DNA of 19,571 bases from Bacteroidota bacterium (GTDB lineage Bacteria > Bacteroidota > Bacteroidia > Bacteroidales > Lentimicrobiaceae). The notes below the pieces were generated by a model. It worked only from the letters and a program-made list of their open reading frames with translations. It did no database searches and was not told the origin of the DNA. Shown piece after piece: positions 14,729 through 19,571 of the stretch. The translations under genes were made by a program, and so were the position numbers. The stretch's first letter is position 1; each line of letters opens with the position of its first letter. The stretch is from contig JAEZDY010000037.1 of NCBI GenBank assembly GCA_023417935.1, positions 1-19,571 on the forward strand. Direction: 5' to 3'.

Positions 14729-15388
14729 ATGAGTCAGCATTTGATCGCACCTTCATTGCTTTCAGCCGATTTTGCCAATTTAGGCAAGGATATTGAAATT
14801 GTTAATAACAGTGAAGCCGATTGGTTTCATGTTGATGTAATGGACGGTGAATTTGTGCCCAACATATCATTCGGGATGCCGGTTATTAAGGCAATAAGTA
14901 AGCATGCAAAGAAGCCTCTTGATGTTCACCTGATGATTGTAAAGCCTGAAAGATATTTTGAAGCTTTCAGGGATTGTGGGGCAAACATACTTAGTGTACA
15001 TATTGAAGCTGTACCACACTTGCACAGGGCTATGCAGCAAATTAAATCGCTCGGAATGAAAGCTGGTGTTGTGCTTAACCCGCATACTCAGGTTAATCTT
15101 CTTGAAGATATTATAACAGATGTTGACCTTGTGCTGCTGATGTCAGTGAATCCCGGCTTCGGCGGACAGAAGTTCATTGAGCAAACATACGACAGGATTG
15201 TAAGACTTCGCAAACTGATTGAATCAAAGAAATCAAATGCACTGATAGAAATTGACGGTGGCGTTGATCTAAACAATGCATCTTTACTAATTGAAGCAGG
15301 TGCTGATGTGCTGGTTGCAGGTAATACTGTTTTTGGTTCCACTGATCCACTGAATACAATCAAACTTTTAAAACACTTGCAGAAATAA
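14729..15388 (+). CDS. rpe: Ribulose-phosphate 3-epimerase
   Basis: The 219-residue TIM-barrel protein converts ribulose 5-phosphate to xylulose 5-phosphate in the pentose phosphate pathway. It starts with the family signature IAPSLLSADFANLG (Ser9). Metal ligands are His34 and Asp36 in WFHVDVMDG, His67 in LDVHLMI, and Asp176 in IEIDGGVD; Asp36 and Asp176 are also the acid-base pair. The phosphate-binding loop MSVNPGFGGQKF is at about 138-149. Everything needed for activity is present and the length is typical. Upstream, TACCTTCG at 14704-14711 is one base off the -7 consensus, but no -33 TTG is in place. It may be the only gene on its transcript, as a terminator precedes it. Confidence 0.97.
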   Translation: MSQHLIAPSLLSADFANLGKDIEIVNNSEADWFHVDVMDGEFVPNISFGMPVIKAISKHAKKPLDVHLMIVKPERYFEAFRDCGANILSVHIEAVPHLHRAMQQIKSLGMKAGVVLNPHTQVNLLEDIITDVDLVLLMSVNPGFGGQKFIEQTYDRIVRLRKLIESKKSNALIEIDGGVDLNNASLLIEAGADVLVAGNTVFGSTDPLNTIKLLKHLQK

Positions 15389-15466
15389 AGCTATATCCAT
15401 AAGGTTTTGTTGAAAACCGAATGCTAGCAAAAATAAGCACCAAAAACCTGATTACCGAATCCTAAC

Positions 15467-15578
15467 AACTGATAACTAATAACTGATAACTGATAACTGA
15501 TAACTGATTATTGATATCTGATAACTGAAAGCTGTAACTGAAAGCTCATAGCCGAAAGCTGAAAGCTGACAAGCTGAC
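15467..15578 (+). repeat. Array of about 16 decaying heptamer repeats
   Basis: From 15467 the sequence reads as tandem seven-base units. Early units are AACTGAT (exact at 15467, 15481, 15488, 15495 and 15502); from 15523 they drift to AACTGAA and then AGCTGAA or AGCTGAC (15557, 15564). A unit at 15530 is one base short and the last one is one base long. The array fills most of the rpe-pepD gap (15389-15611) and ends 33 bases before the pepD start. No other feature was seen in that gap apart from a small GGTTTT/AAAACC stem at 15403-15418 with no T tract. Confidence 0.88.
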
Positions 15579-15611
15579 TGCTAAATTGATAACCTCATAA
15601 AATTAAATGCA

Positions 15612-17072
15612 ATGAACAATGTATTAACAATGCTAAAACCTGAACGTATCTTCTCCTATTTCGAAGAAATTTGTCAAATACCCCGTCCTTCAAAGAAGGA
15701 AGAAAAAATTGCGGCCTATATTGTAGAGTTTGGTAAAAAGCACAATCTTGAAACGATTGTAGATAAAACCGGAAACATAATTATCAGGAAACCGGCTACC
15801 CATGGTATGGAAGATTTGAAATCAGTAGTGCTTCAGAGCCATATTGATATGGTTTGTGAAAAGAACAGTGATGTTGAGCATAACTTTGATACTGATCCTA
15901 TTAAACCATATATTGCCGGTGAATGGGTTAAAGCTAAAGGAACAACGTTGGGCGCTGATGATGGTATAGGAGTTGCTGCTCAACTTGCAATACTTGAAGC
16001 AACCGATATAGCCCATGGTCCGATTGAATGCCTCTTTACAGTTGACGAAGAAACAGGGTTAAGTGGAGCATTCGGACTTGATCCAACATTATTGAAAAGT
16101 ACAATCCTTTTAAATCTGGATTCAGAGGACGAAGGTGAGATATTCATTGGTTGTGCCGGTGGTATTGATACCGTTATTACACTGCCATGTATTATGGAAA
16201 ACGGGATTGCTGATGCAAAGGGTTATAATGTAAAAGTCAGTGGACTTAAGGGAGGTCACTCAGGTGATGATATAAATAAAAGACTAGGCAACGCTAATAA
16301 GATACTCAACAGGATACTTTGGGAATCATCGAAGTTGTTTGGGCTTAAAGTTGCTTCCTTCAATGCAGGTAACCTCCGAAATGCTATTGCCCGTGAAGGA
16401 GAGGCGATAGTTGCTGTACCTGCTGCCAATGCCAATGATTTTGAAGCATTCGTGGCCAAATACAACGATACTGTGAGAGCAGAATATAATATTACTGAAC
16501 CTGGACTCACAGTTGAAGCACCTGCAACAGATAACCCACAAAAGGTTATGAGCGATGATACTCAGATGAAACTTCTGAACTCATTATATGCTTGTCCGCA
16601 TGGAGTTATTGCAATGTCACAGAGTATTACCAATTTTGTTGAAACTTCCACTAACCTGGCAGCCGTTAAGACAAAAGAAGGCCATATTGAGATCACAACA
16701 AGTCAACGCAGTTCAGTAGAATCAGAAAAATACGATGTTGCAAATATGGTAGCATCTGTTTTTAATCTTGCAGGTGGCAAATCAGTTCATGGCGAAGGTT
16801 ATCCTGGCTGGACTCCTAATCCCAATTCAGAAATCCTTGAGATTTCTAAAGCTGCTTACGAAAAACTATTCGGCAAATCACCCAAAGTACTTGCTATTCA
16901 TGCCGGACTTGAATGCGGATTGATAGGGGAGAAGTATCCAAAAATGGATATGATCTCATATGGTCCGACCATCAAAGGAGCACATTCACCTGATGAGAGG
17001 TTGAATATAGATACAGTTCAGAAGTTTTGGGATCTGACAATTGAGATATTGAAGAATGTGCCAAAGGCATAG
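15612..17072 (+). CDS. pepD: Cytosolic aminoacyl-histidine dipeptidase PepD (peptidase M20 family)
   Basis: The 486-residue protein is a dinuclear zinc dipeptidase that cleaves Xaa-His and other dipeptides in the cytoplasm. Its active-site residues run in register with characterised PepD enzymes: His77 and Asp79 in QSHIDMVCEKN, Asp116 in LGADDGIGV, Glu146 (general base) and Glu147 in VDEETGLSGAFG, Asp170 in LNLDSEDEGEIFIG, and His458 in GAHSPDERLN. The lid domain sits between about residues 185 and 395, including GLKGGHSGDDI. There is no signal peptide. A second possible start is Met7, which would leave a normal N-terminus too. It is preceded by the heptamer array and followed by a terminator-like hairpin, so it is probably transcribed alone. 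Confidence 0.95.
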   Translation: MNNVLTMLKPERIFSYFEEICQIPRPSKKEEKIAAYIVEFGKKHNLETIVDKTGNIIIRKPATHGMEDLKSVVLQSHIDMVCEKNSDVEHNFDTDPIKPYIAGEWVKAKGTTLGADDGIGVAAQLAILEATDIAHGPIECLFTVDEETGLSGAFGLDPTLLKSTILLNLDSEDEGEIFIGCAGGIDTVITLPCIMENGIADAKGYNVKVSGLKGGHSGDDINKRLGNANKILNRILWESSKLFGLKVASFNAGNLRNAIAREGEAIVAVPAANANDFEAFVAKYNDTVRAEYNITEPGLTVEAPATDNPQKVMSDDTQMKLLNSLYACPHGVIAMSQSITNFVETSTNLAAVKTKEGHIEITTSQRSSVESEKYDVANMVASVFNLAGGKSVHGEGYPGWTPNPNSEILEISKAAYEKLFGKSPKVLAIHAGLECGLIGEKYPKMDMISYGPTIKGAHSPDERLNIDTVQKFWDLTIEILKNVPKA

Positions 17073-17103
17073 AGGCATGCAATTTTAAGGCATTCCGAAG
17101 TAG

Positions 17104-17128
17104 AGGGCTGACTAATAAGTCGGCCTTT
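17104..17128 (+). terminator. Probable terminator of pepD
   Basis: AGGGCTGAC (17104-17112) folds back on GTCGGCCTT (17119-17127) with a 6-base loop and two G-T pairs, followed by a weak T-rich tail (TTTACTATTT). It lies 32 bases after the pepD stop. Confidence 0.6.
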
Positions 17129-17166
17129 ACTATTTATCATTTAAAAGATATTTTTTAAGTTGATCT

Positions 17167-17194
17167 TTGATCTTAAATTTAATCCATAATTTCG
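17167..17194 (+). promoter_or_regulatory. Possible promoter upstream of the DUF1287 remnant
   Basis: TTG at 17167-17169 and TAATTTCG at 17187-17194, 17 bases apart, approximate the -33/-7 consensus with one mismatch and slightly short spacing. It would start a transcript about 95 bases before the remnant's ATG. Confidence 0.3.
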
Positions 17195-17296
17195 CTGTAG
17201 TTAATGAACTACGAAAGAGAAATTGAATACGTACAAACCATCAATGTTAACTGAATACGAAGTTTCTAAACGTTGAAGAGAAGATTCAATAGTAAA

Positions 17297-17446
17297 ATGA
17301 CAAAAACACTAAGTAGATTGATCTTCTTATTTTCTCTGATAATGGGTAGTGTTCAAGCCCAGGTTACTTTTTTTGATAAACTTTCAGAGGCAGCATTGGA
17401 GCTTACCCATCATAATGTAGTTTATGACCCTGCATATTTCAAATAA
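17297..17446 (+). pseudogene. 5' remnant of a DUF1287 (YiiL-like) exported protein gene
   Basis: An ATG at 17297 opens 49 codons ending in TAA at 17444-17446. The product has a good signal peptide (MTKTLSR, hydrophobic 8-18, cleavage after VQA) and then FFDKLSEAALELTHHNVVYDPAYFK. From memory of the family, this resembles the start of DUF1287 proteins, whose mature part begins with an AAL-x-(R/L)-T-x-x-x-V-x-YD pattern and then continues with a PxGDVP and CTDV core. Here that core is missing: the frame stops right after the YDPAYFK segment, and I found no continuation in any frame of the 157 bases before the next gene. The likely explanation is a deletion that removed about three quarters of the gene. 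Alternatively it is a small secreted peptide that only resembles the family. Confidence 0.55.
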
Positions 17447-17603
17447 ACAAAGTGTTCAAAGGTTATTCAGGATTGGTAAGAACATTGTTATACTGTGTAT
17501 TCCTGTCTTGATCAAAAGGTACTATATTAGAAGGAATAACTTTTAGAATCAAAAAGTGTATACAGGATAATAGTTATTACTTGATTTAATAAATTTTGAT
17601 ATT

Positions 17604-18038
17604 ATGGCTGAAAAGAAATCAAAACTGGTTGAGATTAAAACTAAACCAACTGCTGACAGTGTTGAAGATTTCATTAACAATATTCATGATGAGCAGAAGA
17701 GAAAAGACAGCTTTGTGCTAATTGATATGATGAAGAAAGCAACCGGTGATGAGCCGGTATTGTGGAGCAGTTCAATCATTGGCTTTGGTAATATCAGATA
17801 CAAGAGTCCTAAGACTGGAAGGGAAGTTGACTGGCTAAAAATAGGGTTTGCTCCCAGGAAAGCAAATTTATCATTATATCTTACCATGGATATTAAACAG
17901 CATGAAGAAGTACTTAGTAAACTAGGCAAACATAAAACAGGTGCAGGTTGCCTCTACATAAATCGTTTGGAGGATGTTGATCTGTCAGTTTTGGAGACAA
18001 TGATACAAACAGCATCACAGGGCAAACCAATGCCTTAA
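17604..18038 (+). CDS. DUF1801 domain protein (YdhG-like)
   Basis: The 144-residue cytoplasmic protein fits the DUF1801 family in pattern: an N-terminal helix pair (ADSVEDFINNIHDEQKRKDS), then LIDMMKKATGDEPVLWSSSI, the GFGNIRYKSPKTGREVDWLK strand pair, and IGFAPRKANLSLYLT. The C-terminal LGKHKTGAGCLYINRLEDVD segment completes the domain. The fold is known structurally from relatives, but biochemical function is not established, so I assign none. It has no signal peptide or membrane segment. The GNAT gene starts 15 bases downstream, so the pair is probably co-transcribed. Upstream, no full Bacteroidota promoter was found; TAACTTTT at 17537-17544 is one base off. Confidence 0.82.
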   Translation: MAEKKSKLVEIKTKPTADSVEDFINNIHDEQKRKDSFVLIDMMKKATGDEPVLWSSSIIGFGNIRYKSPKTGREVDWLKIGFAPRKANLSLYLTMDIKQHEEVLSKLGKHKTGAGCLYINRLEDVDLSVLETMIQTASQGKPMP

Positions 18039-18053
18039 AAATTCCATCACACA

Positions 18054-18464
18054 ATGATAGACTATGTAATCACGACAGATAAGAGTAAGCTTGATGTGAA
18101 TGCTGTTCATGATTTTCTTGCTAACCGGTCATATTGGGCAAAAGGTAGAAGTTATGAGACAGTTCATCGTTCGATTGAGAACTCATTATGTTTCGGTATG
18201 TATGACAAAAGCGGCAAACTAATTGGCTTTGCTCGAGTGGTCACAGATCAATCGGTGTTTGCTTACATAATGGATTTATTTATTCTGGAAAGTTTCAGAG
18301 GTATGGGTTTAAGCCTGAAGCTTATGGAGCATATTATGCAGCACCCTGATTTGCAAGGTATACACAGGATAATGCTTGCTACAAAGGATGCACATAGTTT
18401 ATATCAGAAATTCGGGTTTCAATTGACCCGAAGTGCTGATAAGTTGATGGAAATAGTACTATAA
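18054..18464 (+). CDS. GNAT-family N-acetyltransferase
   Basis: The 136-residue protein has the GNAT order: strands LCFGMYDKSGKLIGFARVVT (about 45-64), the motif A strand AYIMDLFILESFRGMGLSLK (about 70-89) with the acetyl-CoA pyrophosphate loop RGMGLS at 82-87, and the C-terminal motif B segment RIMLATKDAHSLYQKFGFQL with the usual Leu-Tyr-x-x-x-Gly-Phe. The N-terminal SYWAKGRSYETVHRSIENS stretch matches a small subgroup of stand-alone GNATs common near stress or housekeeping genes. It transfers acetyl from acetyl-CoA to an amine on an unknown acceptor. It is linked to the DUF1801 gene and convergent with the beta-barrel gene, with 21 bases between the stops. Confidence 0.88.
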   Translation: MIDYVITTDKSKLDVNAVHDFLANRSYWAKGRSYETVHRSIENSLCFGMYDKSGKLIGFARVVTDQSVFAYIMDLFILESFRGMGLSLKLMEHIMQHPDLQGIHRIMLATKDAHSLYQKFGFQLTRSADKLMEIVL

Positions 18465-18485
18465 GAGTCAAAAAAGACGATCTGA

Positions 18486-19055
18486 TCACCTGCCAAGCAA
18501 AACTCCCATTCTTAAAACTGGATTATTATATGGAGTGTACTCCTGCTCGGTTAAATTCCACAATGCCAGAATGAAGAAGTAGGAATTAGCTGTTATCCTC
18601 TGCCTCAAACCACCACCAACAAAGAGACTATTAATGTATGTGTGCGTTGGATTTCGGACGATTTGACCGCCTACATTAGTAATATCTTCAAAGCTATATC
18701 TTAGCCTCTCAAATTCAACATGAGCGAATATATTTTCAAGGATGTGATATCTACTGTATACACTTCCGCCATACATATGGCTCTTCAAATCAAACTTTTG
18801 ACCAGTTGTTTGGTCTTGATAGAAGTCCTTATAACGGTAATATTTATAAGTAAGTCCGATACCAGTTTCGAGTTTAGGAGTTAGTCTATACCCTATAACA
18901 GGTGATATATCTATAAAAGTAAGGGTTCCAAACTGCAGTCCCAAACCACCACCAAAAACAATCCGTTCAGAAAAAGGGACCTTGGGTTCTCTATTCTCCT
19001 GTGAGAATAATGTTATTGTTATGCTGAGCATCATGTAAGTTAGCAGACTTTTCAT
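18486..19055 (-). CDS. Outer-membrane beta-barrel protein, function unknown
   Basis: The 189-residue product begins with a signal peptide (MKSLLTYMMLSITITLFS, cleavage before or at Gln19, a common Bacteroidota pattern). The mature chain alternates hydrophobic and polar residues over many short strands rich in Gly, Tyr and Phe: IVFGGGLGLQFG, IDISPVIGYRLT, LETGIGLTYKYYRY, MYGGSVYSRYHI, IFAHVEFERLRYSF, SLFVGGGLRQRI, SYFFILALWNL and LRMGVLLGR. That is about eight strands, as in a small OmpA/OmpX-like barrel. There is no lipobox or peptidoglycan-binding domain. I do not recognise a named family; Bacteroidota genomes hold many such small barrels. It has its own upstream region with a duplicated -7 box. 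Confidence 0.75.
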   Translation of the reverse strand: MKSLLTYMMLSITITLFSQENREPKVPFSERIVFGGGLGLQFGTLTFIDISPVIGYRLTPKLETGIGLTYKYYRYKDFYQDQTTGQKFDLKSHMYGGSVYSRYHILENIFAHVEFERLRYSFEDITNVGGQIVRNPTHTYINSLFVGGGLRQRITANSYFFILALWNLTEQEYTPYNNPVLRMGVLLGR

Positions 19056-19091
19056 AGTATTATATTTATGGGTGTCCGGCAGTTAAAATGC

Positions 19092-19137
19092 CAAAATTAT
19101 AGAACCTGAAGGTGCAAAATTATAGAACCTGGAGGTA
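19092..19137 (-). repeat. Two tandem 23-bp units, each holding a perfect -7 box on the minus strand
   Basis: The unit at 19092-19114 is repeated at 19115-19137 with two mismatches (21 of 23 identical). Each starts with CAAAATTA on the + strand, which reads TAATTTTG on the minus strand and fits TAnnTTTG exactly. They lie 37 and 60 bases upstream of the beta-barrel gene's ATG, so they are good candidates for its promoter, present twice. No clean TTG at -33 spacing was found for either box; for the distal box the corresponding minus-strand site reads CTGG. Confidence 0.55.
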
Positions 19138-19475
19138 TTTGCCAGAAACTATCTACTAATAACAACACTTTTTATTCGCTTATTACTAGCTCACATTAAA
19201 CAGATCACTGCTTGGTGTTGGTATACTGCTTTTATAATCAATCGTAATTACACGTAAAACTTTGAAAATCAAGATTTAAAAACGCAACAAATCAATATCT
19301 CCCCCGTTATTAAGAGTATATTAACCATGCTATAGTTTAAGAAGCCCCCTCAGGTTTGCCTTATTCCATTAGCAAATGAAGTAGCCCGGATGTTTTATTT
19401 TAGTGGGCTAGCGGGTTGATAATCAAGATAAGTTCTGAGATTAGGAAAAAAAATACCAAAAATTTTCAAAAAACA
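19138..19475. other. Intergenic stretch with no recognisable gene
   Basis: About 340 AT-rich bases separate the beta-barrel gene's upstream region from the promoter at the window's end. No ORF of coding character, tRNA or terminator was found. A weak inverted repeat (TAGCCC at 19382-19387, GGGCTA at 19405-19410) has no T tract. The final part (19441-19475) is very A-rich and may serve as an UP-like element for the promoter that follows. Confidence 0.6.
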
Positions 19476-19476
19476 T

Positions 19477-19506
19477 TTGGATGAGAAGTAAAAGTGTGTA
19501 CTTTTG
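19477..19506 (+). promoter_or_regulatory. Strong Bacteroidota promoter, probably of an rRNA operon
   Basis: TTG at 19477-19479 and TACTTTTG at 19499-19506 are 19 bases apart, an exact consensus match, with an A-rich upstream tract. The start site should be near 19513. The -7 box followed by CAG closely resembles that of the rpsO promoter, and this arrangement is typical of stable-RNA and ribosomal promoters in this phylum. Confidence 0.78.
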
Positions 19507-19571
19507 CAGTCCCAATTCACGCAGTAAGAAAGCAGAAACGGGGGAGTTCATTGAGAGAATGCGGGCGGGAA
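19507..19571 (+). ncRNA. Probable leader of an rRNA operon or other stable RNA (continues past window)
   Basis: Downstream of the promoter the sequence becomes noticeably GC-richer and has no start codon with an open frame of any length. GTTCATTGA at 19546-19554 resembles the GTTC(T/A)TTGA element that I recall upstream of 16S rRNA genes in Bacteroidota and is similar to boxA antitermination sites. No mature 16S sequence is reached before the window ends, so the assignment is inference. Confidence 0.45.

Noticed and set aside
15403..15418. Stem-loop GGTTTT-GTTG-AAAACC after rpe
   Set aside because: The stem is short and AT-rich with no following T tract, so it is not a convincing terminator.
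17447..17603. Continuation of the DUF1287 remnant in another frame
   Set aside because: All three forward frames were read; none shows the expected conserved core, so a simple frameshift does not explain the truncation.
19382..19410. Inverted repeat TAGCCC/GGGCTA before the window-end promoter
   Set aside because: Six-base arms with a 17-base spacer and no T tract are within chance expectation for an intergenic region of this size.
1..19571. Search for mobile elements, CRISPR arrays and tRNAs
   Set aside because: No transposase or integrase, no regularly spaced repeat-spacer pattern and no cloverleaf was seen. The heptamer array has no spacers.

Overview
The window looks like a chromosomal stretch from a member of the Bacteroidota. 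Several signs agree: low GC by eye; a short primary sigma factor (287 aa, no region 1.1); promoters of the Bacteroidota -33 TTG / -7 TAnnTTTG type; few Shine-Dalgarno sites; signal peptides ending in ...TAQ or ...FSQ; and the linkage rpsO-pnp-rpoD. The genus cannot be told from the sequence.

Region 1 (1-4900): a 44-residue C-terminal fragment on the + strand runs into the end of a minus-strand carotenoid operon transcribed crtI -> crtB -> exported protein of unknown function -> idi -> crtZ -> lycopene cyclase. Together the enzymes supply IPP/DMAPP balance, condense GGPP to phytoene, desaturate it to lycopene, cyclise it to beta-carotene and hydroxylate it to zeaxanthin. GGPP synthase and ketolase genes are not in the window. 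Region 2 (4901-10756): a 283-bp divergent intergenic carries a perfect 13-bp direct repeat; from it a three-gene RND efflux operon (membrane fusion protein, HAE-1 type pump, TolC-like outer membrane factor) runs on the + strand.

Region 3 (10757-17130): housekeeping genes on the + strand: rpsO (clear promoter and terminator), pnp, rpoD (terminator), rpe, then pepD. An array of decaying heptamer repeats lies between rpe and pepD. Region 4 (17130-19571): a truncated DUF1287-type gene remnant, a DUF1801 protein with a GNAT acetyltransferase, and a convergent outer-membrane beta-barrel protein whose upstream region has a duplicated 23-bp unit, each copy holding a perfect -7 box. The window ends in a strong promoter and GC-richer leader that I infer belongs to an rRNA operon or other stable RNA.

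Most of the window is ordinary, well-conserved biology. The points most worth a second look are the exported protein inside the carotenoid operon, the repeats in promoter regions, the short duplications spanning stop codons, the heptamer array and the DUF1287 remnant. No mobile element, CRISPR array or tRNA was seen.
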